In this document: in pieces, positions 30,015 to 41,163 of the stretch
How the letters are laid out: each line of letters opens with the position of its first letter
How positions within the stretch are numbered: the stretch's first letter is position 1
NCBI RefSeq assembly: GCF_018129965.1
Contig: NZ_JAFCKW010000013.1
Span: 1-64,000, forward strand
Origin: Bradyrhizobium diazoefficiens
Lineage (GTDB): Bacteria; Pseudomonadota; Alphaproteobacteria; Rhizobiales; Xanthobacteraceae
Direction: 5' to 3'
Length of the DNA: 64,000 bases
Translations under genes and position numbers: made by a program
The notes under the pieces: generated by a model
The model's database searches: none
Told to the model about the DNA's origin: nothing
Seen by the model: the letters and a program-made list of their open reading frames with translations, nothing else

Positions 30015-30043
30015 CGAAGGGCCGGCACGAGGCCGGCCCTTCG
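30015..30043 (-). terminator. Terminator hairpin of the outer-membrane protein gene
   Basis: A perfect 12-bp stem (CGAAGGGCCGGC at 30015-30026 with GCCGGCCCTTCG at 30032-30043) and a 5-base loop lies about 80 bp past the stop at 30124. The T-run is short (CTTCG), so termination may be incomplete. Confidence 0.55.
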
Positions 30044-30123
30044 TTCGCGTTCGGACGCGGACCTTGGAGAAATCCGCGCAAGAGCGGGACCTGGAGGAGT
30101 CCCTGGGGCTTCGTAACCGGGGG

Positions 30124-30882
30124 TCAGTATTTGGCGACCACAGGGCCACCCCAGCGGTAATTGATGCGGATCAGGCCCATGTCGATGTCCTGGCCGATCC
30201 GGTCGGTGCGCGCGAGCAAGCCTCCGGCGAGGGTGGCGAAGTCGGCGCTGTGATGACCGAGGAACACGTGGTTGTACTCGCCGCCGACCGACCAGTTTTC
30301 GGCAAAGCCATATTCGACGCCGATGCCGATGGTGTAGCCCCACCGCGTCTGGCTGACGCTGTTGAACGCGAGCGCGGGCGCGCCCGGAACGAAGGTGTCG
30401 TATTTGTCGTGCGCCACGGCCGCGCCGGCCTTGCCATAGAGCAGCAGGCTGTTGACGGCATAGCCCATCTGTCCCGTGAACAGGCCGAAGGCATCGATTC
30501 TGGTCTGGTTGGTCTGGGGCGCCAGCGCCACGCTGACATTGCTGCCCTTGAAATCAGCCCAGTTGCCCTGACCCTCGAGGCCGAACACCCAGTGCGACTT
30601 CTGCCAGCGATAGCCGACCTGTCCGCCGACCGTGCCGCCGCCGGCATTGTGGCAACCTTCGCCGATGGCCGGATCGACCGCCACGCCGAGCGCGCGGGTC
30701 ACGCCCCAGCAGGCATGGGCGAGGCCGCCGCCGCCATTGATGCCGGCATAGATGCCGCTCCAGTCATAGGCGAGGACAGGCGCGACGGGCGCCTTGGAGT
30801 AGAGCGGGAGATCGGCGGCGGCCGCCGGCGCGATCGCGCCAAGTGCGAGCAAGCCGGCCGCGGCCAGCGCACAAATCTTCAT
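30124..30882 (-). CDS. Outer-membrane beta-barrel protein (Omp25/RopB type)
   Basis: A 252-residue outer-membrane protein. The signal peptide is residues 1-23 (ends APAAAAD), followed by the motif [24 protein letters not shown], the classical opening of rhizobial Omp25-like porins, and alternating strands ending in [13 protein letters not shown], whose terminal aromatic residue is the barrel-assembly signal. The ATG at 30882 gives a normal signal peptide. It is transcribed away from ssb and next to a second barrel gene of the same family. Confidence 0.9.
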   Translation of the reverse strand: MKICALAAAGLLALGAIAPAAAADLPLYSKAPVAPVLAYDWSGIYAGINGGGGLAHACWGVTRALGVAVDPAIGEGCHNAGGGTVGGQVGYRWQKSHWVFGLEGQGNWADFKGSNVSVALAPQTNQTRIDAFGLFTGQMGYAVNSLLLYGKAGAAVAHDKYDTFVPGAPALAFNSVSQTRWGYTIGIGVEYGFAENWSVGGEYNHVFLGHHSADFATLAGGLLARTDRIGQDIDMGLIRINYRWGGPVVAKY

Positions 30883-30970
30883 GTCAGGTCCCCAACTCAC
30901 CAAGCCAATGCACGGGCGCGGTTCGCGCCCCACGATTCCTTGACGGTTGGAAGGTCGTCAGCGCGAAAAC

Positions 30971-31000
30971 AAAAAGGCCGGCGCAAGGCCGGCCTTTCGT
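30971..31000 (-). terminator. Terminator of the second barrel gene
   Basis: A 10-bp perfect stem (AAAGGCCGGC at 30973-30982 and GCCGGCCTTT at 30988-30997) with a minus-strand T-run (TTTTTGTTTT) follows the stop at 31026. Confidence 0.8.
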
Positions 31001-31025
31001 CACGCGATGGCGTTCGAGCCTGAGC

Positions 31026-31718
31026 TCAGTACTTGGCGACCACGGGGGCGCCGAAGTGATAGTTCACGCCGACCTGCACGGTGTGGAAGTTGAGCGTGCC
31101 GGAGTTGAAGCCGCCGAGGTTCGAGAAGTAGGTCTCGCCGCCGAGGCTGCGATAGAGATACTCGCCCTTGACCGACCACTGCGGAGCAATGAAGGCCTCG
31201 ACGCCTGCGCCGACGGTCCAGCCGGAGTGCCACTTGCTGTCCGAAACGGTCACGCCGAGCGCGCTGGCGGTGATCTTGTTGTCGATCCAGGCATAGCCAC
31301 CTGTGCCATAGAACAGGACGTTGTTGACGGCGTAGCCGATACGGCCACGCACCGTGCCCATCGCATCCGTCTTCGAGCTTACCGTGGTGGTCGCAACGCC
31401 AAAGCCGGGAACTGCGATGGGGCCGGTCGCCGACGCGCTGACGTCAGCCCAGGCGCCATCGGCCTCGACGCCGAACACAACGTTGCCGGTCTGCCAGTTG
31501 TAGCCGGCGGTGCCGCCCACGAAGCCGCCCTGCATGCGGGGGCTGTTGGCGTCTTCCCAAGCGCCGCCGCCGACGACACCGAGGTAGAAGCCGGTCCAGT
31601 TGTAGACCGAGGCCACAGCCACAGGCGCCTTGGTGTAGGTACGCGCCGCCAGATCAGCGGCCGACGCCGGAGCAGCCAGAGCAAACAAGCAGGCCGAAGC
31701 CAACAAAACCTTCTTCAT
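31026..31718 (-). CDS. Outer-membrane beta-barrel protein (Omp25/RopB type)
   Basis: A 230-residue barrel protein. The signal peptide spans residues 1-21 (MKKVLLASACLFALAAPASAAD); the start of the mature chain has YTKAPVAVASVYNWTGFYLG, and it ends VNYHFGAPVVAKY. It shares the family pattern with the neighbouring barrel at 30124 and with the one at 59116, but they are clearly diverged copies. The ATG at 31718 replaces a longer open start at 31850. Located between uvrA and ssb, on the uvrA strand. Confidence 0.9.
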   Translation of the reverse strand: MKKVLLASACLFALAAPASAADLAARTYTKAPVAVASVYNWTGFYLGVVGGGAWEDANSPRMQGGFVGGTAGYNWQTGNVVFGVEADGAWADVSASATGPIAVPGFGVATTTVSSKTDAMGTVRGRIGYAVNNVLFYGTGGYAWIDNKITASALGVTVSDSKWHSGWTVGAGVEAFIAPQWSVKGEYLYRSLGGETYFSNLGGFNSGTLNFHTVQVGVNYHFGAPVVAKY

Positions 31719-32081
31719 TTTCAATCTAATCCCAGTCCCGGTTTCTGATGTTGCCTTCCGTGCGTTCGGAAGGACATTGGACGCGTTGGTCCAATTGGTG
31801 TCGGCATACACCATTCGGCCGCAAGTTATGTCTCTCAAAAGCCACAGCATGCGCGGAATGTAATAGAGGCTGACCTATTGTTTCCCTGCCTGCCGTCATG
31901 CGACAATTTGAGAACAAATCTGGAACAACTTGGCGGCCGGTGCTATATATGGGGATAACCGGAGGGGTGACGGACTGATCCGCCCTTGCAAGCGTATAGG
32001 TTCGCCTCAACAGGGTGGCAGAGGACCGTTTCGCGCGGACCCCGCCTTTGAAATTCAGTGGCATTCGGAGTGGAGAGCGGC
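31719..32081. other. Intergenic gap (363 bp): divergent promoters of barrel gene and ssb
   Basis: Holds the LexA-type box at 31912-31926 and a TATATA tract at 31944-31950 on the ssb side. The remainder shows no coding or strong hairpin signal. Confidence 0.55.
31912..31926 (+). promoter_or_regulatory. SOS box (LexA-type) upstream of ssb
   Basis: The sequence is GAAC-AAATCTG-GAAC, equal to GTTC-N7-GTTC on the minus strand, the alphaproteobacterial LexA box. It lies 155 bp before the ssb start. A TATATA tract just downstream makes a promoter overlap possible. LexA control of ssb alongside uvrA is well known in other bacteria. Confidence 0.7.
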
Positions 32082-32579
32082 ATGGCGGGAAGCGTCAACA
32101 AGGTCATTCTGGTTGGAAATCTCGGCAAGGATCCTGAAATCCGCCGCACCCAGGACGGGCGGCCGATCGCGAATCTGAGCATCGCGACCTCCGAGACCTG
32201 GCGCGACAAGAACAGCGGCGAGCGCAAGGAAAAGACCGAGTGGCATCGCGTCGTGATCTTCAATGAAGGGCTCTGCAAGGTCGCCGAGCAGTATCTGAAG
32301 AAGGGCGCCAAGGTTTACATCGAAGGCGCGCTGCAGACCCGCAAATGGACCGACCAGGCGGGCGTCGAGAAGTACTCGACGGAAGTCGTGCTGCAGGGCT
32401 TCAACTCGACCCTGACGATGCTGGACGGCCGCAGCGGCGGCGGAGGCGGCAGCTTCGGCGACGATCCGGGCGGCGATTTCGGCTCGTCCGGTCCGGTCAG
32501 CAGCGCTCCGCGCCGCGCGGTGGCCGCGGGTGGTGGCGGGGGCCGCAACAGCGACATGGACGACGATATCCCGTTCTGA
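32082..32579 (+). CDS. ssb: Single-stranded DNA-binding protein
   Basis: A 165-residue SSB that coats single-stranded DNA during replication, recombination and repair. The OB fold starts [29 protein letters not shown] and has the [20 protein letters not shown] loop. The tail is Gly/Ala-rich and ends with the acidic DDDIPF, the C-terminal tip that binds partner proteins. GGAG 6 bases before ATG at 32082 supports this start over 32058. A SOS box precedes it. Confidence 0.97.
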   Translation: MAGSVNKVILVGNLGKDPEIRRTQDGRPIANLSIATSETWRDKNSGERKEKTEWHRVVIFNEGLCKVAEQYLKKGAKVYIEGALQTRKWTDQAGVEKYSTEVVLQGFNSTLTMLDGRSGGGGGSFGDDPGGDFGSSGPVSSAPRRAVAAGGGGGRNSDMDDDIPF

Positions 32580-32937
32580 GGGCGGTGAACGCGGGACGAA
32601 CTCGCGCCGACCAAATTGTGCGGCTCTTCTCCTGTCGTGTCAGCAAATCCCATTAATCGGCGGGAAGGGCTCGGGATTTCCGGGCCCTCTTCATATTCGG
32701 GATGAGCCTGGATCGTGCTGCGGCAAACGCCCTGATGGGCGGCCTCGCCGTGCGAACAGACAGCTGGGGACGGGCGGTTGGCAAGGCACTTTCCGGGGGC
32801 GTCCAGAGCAACGCCCGTCGGGCCTTAAGTCGTTGGAAAAATAAGCGGAAAAAGCGCTTCCCTTGACCCGGCGAGGGTGGTTATCAGGGGGGCGATGCGC
32901 TATATGATTCCCAGCTAAAACCTCACCGGATTCCCCC
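32580..32937. other. Intergenic gap (358 bp) between ssb and gyrA
   Basis: Contains the ssb terminator and the gyrA leader. A TTGACC box near 32874 and TATATGAT near 32902 are not at a standard 17-bp spacing, so the gyrA promoter is not resolved. Confidence 0.4.
32666..32690 (+). terminator. Terminator of ssb
   Basis: A 9-bp stem (AGGGCTCGG at 32666-32674 and CCGGGCCCT at 32680-32688, one T-G pair) lies 86 bp after the ssb stop. The T-run is weak. Confidence 0.5.
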
Positions 32938-35685
<2,748 letters not shown>

Positions 35686-35699
35686 CGGTTAGCCCCGCA

Positions 35700-35730
35700 G
35701 CCCGGATGGAGCGAAAATCGAAATCCGGGC
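35700..35730. repeat. Palindromic intergenic repeat, family A
   Basis: GCCCGGAT (35700-35707) and ATCCGGGC (35723-35730) form a hairpin directly after gyrA. The same core occurs at 68-147. The element separates gyrA from decayed accessory DNA. Confidence 0.6.
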
Positions 35731-35806
35731 AAGATGTCATCAAGGCGCAGCAGAAGACAGATGAACAGCTGCTGCGCGCCCCGATCGACGGCACGGTGCA
35801 GCAGCT

Positions 35807-35977
35807 TCAGGCGCCCTGGTCGCGAAGCAGCATGACGCAGCGTTCGATCAGGTCCGCCGGATGATCCGTGATGAAATGGATTGTCATGGGGGGCGGCGTG
35901 ACATCCATGGCCGACGCACACGCCGCGTAGGCCCCGAGCGCCATTTGCGCGTCGAACGCCAGGCAGAGGTGAATCAC
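35807..35977 (-). pseudogene. N-terminal remnant of a family-8-like glycosyltransferase
   Basis: A 56-codon frame from GTG at 35977. The peptide has IHLCLAFDAQM and then MTIHFITDHPADLIERC. That pattern, a first strand ending near a D and a second IHFITD strand, resembles the N terminus of GT8 glycosyltransferases, which normally run to about 300 residues. It ends in a stop 80 bp before repeat A at gyrA, so only the first domain segment is left. Family assignment is tentative. Confidence 0.5.
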
Positions 35978-36070
35978 TTCGCTTTTTTCACCAGAAACAC
36001 GACATCAACTGCGTTGGACAACGCGTCCCCCGGACCTATGCATTGGACTGCACCCCTCAGTGAGACGCGA

Positions 36071-36394
36071 TCATCTCGGTGACAGGGGCCGTTGCCACGA
36101 CGTGTTATCTTGCCTTGTTTTGCGCGAATGCGGCTTCGAACTCAAGGGGCGATCGGCAGCGAGCGCTGCGTGCCGGCGTTCCGCCGCGCGTGGCGCGCCG
36201 TCAGCCGCTCGCCCAACTCGGGATAGGTTGCTTGGCTCGCCGCCTGTCGTGGCGTCGAAGCCGGAGCTTGATCCCGCTGGGGCAGAAAACGAACGCAACT
36301 TGGCGCCAAGCGTTTGCGCCCCGGAGAAGCAGTAGTCGCAGCGATAGTTGCAGGTGTCGAGCAGGTGCCAGTCCGCTTCGATCGAATAGTCCAT
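36071..36394 (-). pseudogene. Decayed radical SAM protein N terminus
   Basis: From ATG at 36394 the frame reads MDYSIEADWHLLDTCNYRCDYCF, which holds the radical SAM CxxxCxxC iron-sulfur motif (CNYRCDYC), then ALxxK-type residues and a TGGEPS motif, the SAM-binding glycine-rich strand. The frame is lost after GGEPSN: the plus-one frame continues YPELGERLTARH as expected for the family. Spacing between the motifs is also too short. The gene is therefore truncated by deletion and frameshift. It lies upstream of the glycosyltransferase remnant on the same strand. Confidence 0.6.
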
Positions 36395-36495
36395 TGTCAG
36401 GTATCATCACGCCACTCACGGCGAAGATCCGACTTTTCTGGATTATCGGCCCAGTTTCCGCAAAATCAGACGCAATGGTCGAGCGAGCAAAGGTA

Positions 36496-38406
36496 CTAGA
36501 TCTCCAGCTCGGTCCCGAACTCCACCACCTGCTTGGTCGGTACGCCGAAGAATGCGGCGGAGCGTTCGGCGTTGCGTTGGAGGAAGGCGAACACGCTTTC
36601 GCGCCAGACCCACATGCCCGGCACGTCCTCGCGCGGAATGATGGTCTCGCGGCCGACGTAGAAGGTGACGTCGGAGAGGTCGACGCCCGGCAGCTTGCCC
36701 AGCCGGCAGGTGAGCTTGAGCCCGTCATAGATGGTCGGGTTCTGCATGAAGCCGTAATGCAGGATCACGCGGGTGATGCCGGGGATGATCTCGATCACCT
36801 CGGCGCGCTCTTCGTCGGCAATGTGCGGGATATCCTCGATCAGGACGGTCACGAGAACGACGCGTTCGTGCAGTACGTGGTTGTGCTTGACGAATTGCGT
36901 GAGCGTCAGCGGTACGCCTTTCGCCGCCGAGGCCAGGAACACGGCGGTGCCGGGCAACCTCGCGCTGCACTTGTTCACCGCGGTCTCGATCAGATCCTCC
37001 TCGGGCTGGCGCAGCTTGGCGCGCGCGGCCTCGACCAGCTTCACGCCTGCGCGCCAGGTCATCATCAGGAATGCGACGATCCCAGCGAGCAGCAATGGAA
37101 ACCAGCCGCCCTCGAGCAGCTTGATCGAGTTGGCCGAGAAGAAGATCAGGTCGATCACGAAGAAGAAGCCGTTCACGGCCACGATGAGCCATGGCGAATA
37201 GCCCCACTGGATCGCGACCAGAGCGGCCAGCAGCGTCGTGATCGCCATCAGCAGGGACACGGCGATGCCATAGGCGCCGGCGAGTGCGTCCGAGGTGCCG
37301 AAGCTGAGAACCGCGCCAAGCGTTGCGGCGGCGAGCAGCCAGTTCACCAGCGGCACGTAGATCTGGCCGATCGCATCGCTCTGGGTGTGGCGGATCTGCA
37401 TGCGCGGCAGGAAGCCGAGCTGGATCGACTGCTGGGTCAGCGAGAACACGCCGGAGATGATTGCCTGCGATGCGATCACGGTTGCGACCGCCGAGAAGGC
37501 GACCAGCGGATAGTGCAGGACATCGGGGCAGAGCTGGAAGAACGGGTTCTCGATCATCGCGGGATCGGTGATCAGCAGCGCGGCCTGCCCGAAGTAATTG
37601 AGCACCAGCGCCGGCAGGCAGATCGCGAACCAGGCGAGCCGGATCGGGAAGCGGCCGAAATGGCCCATGTCGGCATACATCGCCTCGCCGCCGGTCACGG
37701 CGAGGAACGCAGCGCCAAGGATCGCGAAAGAGACATGGAAATCCTGATGGATGAGGAAGTCGAAGGCGTAGAGCGGGCTGAGTGCGGCCAGCACAGCCGG
37801 CGCCTTGACGATGCCGTGGATGCCGAGCGCGGCCAGCACCACGAACCAGGCCAGCATCACCGGTCCGAAGATGCGGCCGATGAACCCGGTGCCCTGCTTC
37901 TGAATGATGAACAGTCCGATCAGGATGACGACCGTGACCGGCACCACCACCGGCGCGAGCGAGGGCGCGTCGACCTTGAGGCCCTCGATGGCCGATAGAA
38001 CCGAGATCGCCGGCGTGATCGCGCCGTCGCCATAGAGCAATGCGGCCCCGATCAGTCCCACCACCAGGAGATGGGCGCGCCAGGTGCCGGGTTGCGCGTG
38101 GCGCGCATGCAGCAGCGCCAGCAGCGCGACGATGCCGCCTTCGCCGCGGTTGTCCGCGCGCAGGATCAAGGCCGCGTATTTCAGCGAAATGATCAGCAGC
38201 AGCGCCCACAGGATCAGAGAGGCAACGCCCAGGATGGCCTCCGGCGTGACTGCGCCGCCATGGGCGGCTGCCTTGGCGGCCTCCTTCAGTGCGTAGAGCG
38301 GGCTAGTGCCGATATCGCCATAGACCACCCCGAGGGCGCCCATGGTCATGGCGATCGGGAGAGGGGCGGGATGATGGCTGGAAGCGACTGCGGGCGTACT
38401 GGACAA
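36496..38406 (-). CDS. kup: Potassium uptake protein Kup
   Basis: A K+/H+ symporter of the inner membrane, about 636 residues with some 12 transmembrane helices in the first 440. The family opening GALGVVYGDIGTSPLYAL and GEGGIVALLAL are present, with GYGIAVSLLMAITTLL in the middle and a C-terminal cytosolic part (VYFVGRET-like FYVGRETIIPRE near residue 585). The TTG at 38406 is preferred because GAGGGG sits at a proper distance; a TTG 6 bases upstream at 38412 lacks spacing. The upstream gap to 38544 has no gene. Confidence 0.95.
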   Translation of the reverse strand: MSSTPAVASSHHPAPLPIAMTMGALGVVYGDIGTSPLYALKEAAKAAAHGGAVTPEAILGVASLILWALLLIISLKYAALILRADNRGEGGIVALLALLHARHAQPGTWRAHLLVVGLIGAALLYGDGAITPAISVLSAIEGLKVDAPSLAPVVVPVTVVILIGLFIIQKQGTGFIGRIFGPVMLAWFVVLAALGIHGIVKAPAVLAALSPLYAFDFLIHQDFHVSFAILGAAFLAVTGGEAMYADMGHFGRFPIRLAWFAICLPALVLNYFGQAALLITDPAMIENPFFQLCPDVLHYPLVAFSAVATVIASQAIISGVFSLTQQSIQLGFLPRMQIRHTQSDAIGQIYVPLVNWLLAAATLGAVLSFGTSDALAGAYGIAVSLLMAITTLLAALVAIQWGYSPWLIVAVNGFFFVIDLIFFSANSIKLLEGGWFPLLLAGIVAFLMMTWRAGVKLVEAARAKLRQPEEDLIETAVNKCSARLPGTAVFLASAAKGVPLTLTQFVKHNHVLHERVVLVTVLIEDIPHIADEERAEVIEIIPGITRVILHYGFMQNPTIYDGLKLTCRLGKLPGVDLSDVTFYVGRETIIPREDVPGMWVWRESVFAFLQRNAERSAAFFGVPTKQVVEFGTELEI

Positions 38407-38543
38407 TCTCAACCCCTCAATGGCATCGCGCCCGTCGGGTCATTCCAACGGACGCGATCATCGTTCAGTCTGCGACGGGACGTCGCAAATATCCATCGGA
38501 TTTATACCGGGGATTATATGACGCGCAGCTGACAGCTGGGTCA

Positions 38544-38801
38544 CTACGGCATGCGGTCGGCCGTCACGAGGCGCGCCTCGCGGATATTGGCCTTGGTGCC
38601 GGCGCGGCGCAGGCAGGAGGCTTCGAAGTTCGGCCAGGCCTGCTGCGAGCAGTCCTTGCCGATGCTGCGGATATCCAGCCGGTCGCTCTTGGCGAGCGGC
38701 TGCGGCACGCTGGCTTCGACGGTCGGGGCGAAGCCGGGAAGGAAGGTGAGGGCAGCAGCCACAAAAGCGGCAATCACAATCGCTGAGATGGTCTTGATCA
38801 T
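38544..38801 (-). CDS. Small secreted protein with three cysteines, unknown function
   Basis: An 85-residue protein with a signal peptide at about 1-28 (hydrophobic AIVIAAFVAAALTFLPG). The mature part includes DIRSIGKDCSQQAWPNFEASCLR and ends in LVTADRMP. Two cysteines 14 residues apart may form a disulfide. It resembles small conserved periplasmic proteins repeated in Bradyrhizobium genomes (recollection). Function unknown. Confidence 0.72.
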   Translation of the reverse strand: MIKTISAIVIAAFVAAALTFLPGFAPTVEASVPQPLAKSDRLDIRSIGKDCSQQAWPNFEASCLRRAGTKANIREARLVTADRMP

Positions 38802-39048
38802 CGACGGTCCCCTGTGATGCGGCCGCTACGCCCATGTGCGGCCCGTTATTCGTTGGGGGGATTAGTAACCATGAGCGGTTTCCGGACGTCTTCGCAGGAG
38901 CGGGAAATGGTTTCGTTCGGGCTCCGTTTTGTGTCGTGGTTGCCGTGACAACGAAACAATCGTGGCGATTCCGACATGGTTTGGCCGAATCATGGGCCGG
39001 GAACCCGCCCGGCTTGCCGGGCCGGGCCGGGCGCGGTAGGACGGGGCC

Positions 39049-39546
39049 ATGCCGCGCATCGCCTTCTACCCAGGTTCCTTCGATCCCATCACCAACGGCC
39101 ATCTGGACGTGGTCCGGCACAGTGTTCCCCTGTGCGACACCCTGGTGGTCGCCATCGGGGTCCATCCCGGCAAGAAACCGCTATTCTCTACCGAGGAGCG
39201 GCTTGCGATGCTGCACGAGGTCTGCGGGCCGGTGGCAGCCGAGGCCGGCTGCGTGCTGGACGCCGTGACCTTCGACGATCTCGCCGTCACCGCCGCCCGA
39301 AAGCACGGCGCGACCATCATGATTCGAGGCCTGCGCGACGGCACCGATCTCGACTACGAAATGCAGCTCGCCGGCATGAACGGCACGATGGCGCCCGAGG
39401 TGCACACGGTTTTTCTGCCGGCCTCTCCCGCTGTCCGCCCGATCACCGCCACTTTGGTGCGCCAGATCGCTGCGATGGGCGGAGACGTCTCGGCCTTCGT
39501 ACCGCCGCATGTCGCGGCCCAGCTCAAGGCAAAATTCGCCGGATAA
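39049..39546 (+). CDS. coaD: Phosphopantetheine adenylyltransferase
   Basis: The fourth step of CoA synthesis: transfer of AMP from ATP to 4'-phosphopantetheine. 165 residues, usual size. The nucleotidyltransferase motif is [15 protein letters not shown], with the TNGH loop near residue 15, and the C-terminal signature is [16 protein letters not shown]. It starts a run of plus-strand genes with two cyclophilins and queA. Confidence 0.96.
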   Translation: MPRIAFYPGSFDPITNGHLDVVRHSVPLCDTLVVAIGVHPGKKPLFSTEERLAMLHEVCGPVAAEAGCVLDAVTFDDLAVTAARKHGATIMIRGLRDGTDLDYEMQLAGMNGTMAPEVHTVFLPASPAVRPITATLVRQIAAMGGDVSAFVPPHVAAQLKAKFAG

Positions 39547-39585
39547 CGGCGCGTTCGCTCTCTCAATCTCTGATCCGGAGTTCTC

Positions 39586-40149
39586 ATGATCCGAATTCTC
39601 GCAATTCTTGCCGCGCTCGTGTTCGCGGTGCCGGCGTTGGCGCAGCAATTGCCGGCCAACCTCGACAAGGCGAACGCCATCGTCATCGACACCACCAAGG
39701 GCCGTATCGTCATCAAGCTGCGGCCCGACCTCGCGCCCCAGCACGCCGAGCGCATCAAGCAGCTCGCGCGCGAGGGCTATTACAACAACGTGCCGTTCCA
39801 CCGCGTGATGGACGGCTTCATGGCGCAGACCGGCGACGGTCAGAATTTCAACGGCACCGGTGGCTCGAAATATCCGAACCTGAAGCAGGAATTCTCCAAG
39901 GTGCATTTTGCCCGCGGCATCGTCGGGATGGCGCGGCGCGGCGACAGCGTCGATACCGCGAACTCGCAGTTCTTCATCATGTTCGCCGACGGCGGCAGCC
40001 TGGACAACCAGTACACCGTGATCGGCGAGGTCGTGCAGGGCATGGACGTCGTCGACAAGTTGAAGAAGGCGCCTCCCGGCTCGCCCAGCGGCACCGTCAC
40101 CGACCCCGACAAGATGGTGAAGGTGCAGGTCGCCTCCGACATCAAATAG
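39586..40149 (+). CDS. Exported peptidyl-prolyl cis-trans isomerase (cyclophilin type)
   Basis: A 187-residue cyclophilin with an N-terminal signal peptide (residues 1-20, AALVFAVPALAQ). The catalytic-core strand FHRVMDGFMAQTGDGQNFNGTGGSKYPNL and NSQFFIMFADGGSLDNQYTVIGEVVQGMDVVD are the cyclophilin signatures. It should act in the periplasm on proline-containing folding substrates. It is 39 bp downstream of coaD. Confidence 0.93.
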   Translation: MIRILAILAALVFAVPALAQQLPANLDKANAIVIDTTKGRIVIKLRPDLAPQHAERIKQLAREGYYNNVPFHRVMDGFMAQTGDGQNFNGTGGSKYPNLKQEFSKVHFARGIVGMARRGDSVDTANSQFFIMFADGGSLDNQYTVIGEVVQGMDVVDKLKKAPPGSPSGTVTDPDKMVKVQVASDIK

Positions 40150-40157
40150 GGTGTTTG

Positions 40158-40583
40158 ATGGCGCGTCGCGGCAACAGGCTTCTGCTGGCTGCCGCGATGC
40201 TGCTGACGGCTGTCTCCGGCGCCGCCGCCGGGGACGCGCAGGTCGATACCATCCAGGATATCTTCCGCCACTTGCGGACCTGCTGGAAGCCACCGCCGCC
40301 CGCCAGGGCTCGCCCACTCGACATCACCGTCGTCGTGAGCTTTAACCGGTCCGGAAACATCCTGGGCCATCCGAGGATTTCCTATGAATCCGCGGAGGCC
40401 TCCGACAATGACCGACTGCAATACCGGATCGCGGTGATGGAGGCGTTGCAACGCTGCACACCGATGCCATTTACCGATGCAATGGCAGGCGCCGCTGCGG
40501 GGCGTCCCTTCGCGATCCAGTTCCACAGCCGCCAAACGTCACCTGACAAGACTTCACCTCCAACACAAGAGAGACGAGCATGA
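40158..40583 (+). CDS. Exported protein with TonB/TolA C-terminal-like domain
   Basis: A 141-residue exported protein with a signal peptide at about residues 1-24. The mature part has HLRTCWKPPPPARARPLDITVVVSF and ALQRCTPMPFT, with two cysteines, close to the layout of the TonB/TolA C-terminal domain (paired Cys, beta-alpha-beta). It lies between two cyclophilin genes and overlaps the start of the second by 4 bp (ATGA). Function unknown. Confidence 0.72.
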   Translation: MARRGNRLLLAAAMLLTAVSGAAAGDAQVDTIQDIFRHLRTCWKPPPPARARPLDITVVVSFNRSGNILGHPRISYESAEASDNDRLQYRIAVMEALQRCTPMPFTDAMAGAAAGRPFAIQFHSRQTSPDKTSPPTQERRA

Positions 40584-41044
40584 GCGCCACCGAAAATACC
40601 CTGATCCTCGAGACCACCCAGGGCCCCGTCACCATCGAGATGCGGCCCGATCTTGCGCCTGGCCATGTCGCACGCATCAAGGAGCTGGTCCGCGAGGGCT
40701 TTTACGACGGCATCGTGTTCCACCGCGTGATCGAGGGCTTCATGGCGCAGACCGGCTGCCCGCAGGGCACCGGCACCGGCGGCTCCGGCAAGAAGCTGAA
40801 GGCCGAGTTCAACAAGGAGCCCCATGTGCGCGGCACCACCTCGATGGCCCGCGCCGCCAGCCCCGATTCCGGCGACAGCCAGTTCTTCATCTGCTTCGAC
40901 GACGCCCGCTTCCTCGACAACCAGTACACGGTGTGGGGCAAGGTCACCGAGGGCATGGAGAACGTCGACAAGATCAAGCGCGGCGAGCCGGTGCAGAATC
41001 CCGACAAGATCGTCAAGGCGCGGATGGCGGCTGACGCGGAATAA
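40580..41044 (+). CDS. ppiB: Cytosolic peptidyl-prolyl cis-trans isomerase (cyclophilin type)
   Basis: A 154-residue cyclophilin without signal peptide, so cytoplasmic. It has VFHRVIEGFMAQTGCPQGTGTGGSGKKLKAEF and GDSQFFICFDDARFLDNQYTVWGKV. It is the paralogue of the exported cyclophilin two genes upstream. Its ATG overlaps the previous stop, giving translational coupling in the coaD cluster. Confidence 0.95.
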   Translation: MSATENTLILETTQGPVTIEMRPDLAPGHVARIKELVREGFYDGIVFHRVIEGFMAQTGCPQGTGTGGSGKKLKAEFNKEPHVRGTTSMARAASPDSGDSQFFICFDDARFLDNQYTVWGKVTEGMENVDKIKRGEPVQNPDKIVKARMAADAE

Positions 41045-41054
41045 ACCACGAGCC

Positions 41055-41149
41055 GTCATTCCGGGGCGCGCGCCGGCGCGAACCCGGAATCTCGCGCCTC
41101 ATTCTGAGATTCCGGAGCGCCGCGCTCGAGGGGCAGCATCCGGAATGAC
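41055..41149. repeat. Nested palindromic repeat, family D
   Basis: The outer arms GTCATTCCGG (41055-41064) and CCGGAATGAC (41140-41149) are inverted copies. Inner arms CCGGAATCTC (41084-41093 region) and GAGATTCCGG (41106-41115) nest within. It fills the gap between ppiB and queA. Confidence 0.65.
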
Positions 41150-41163
41150 AGTGGTTGTGAGGG

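Larger units (their letters stand above)
29814..30123. other. Intergenic gap (310 bp): uvrA promoter region and a hairpin
   Basis: Contains the LexA-type box at 29911-29925 and the GC-rich hairpin at 30015-30043. No gene is supported. Confidence 0.6.

Noticed and set aside
32874-32910. gyrA promoter TTGACC ... TATATGAT
   Set aside because: The spacing is far from 17 bp; kept out as unsupported.
36079-37998. A 639-codon plus-strand open frame opposite kup
   Set aside because: It mirrors the kup coding strand; its composition (Asp/Glu/Arg/His-rich, no motif) shows it is a shadow.
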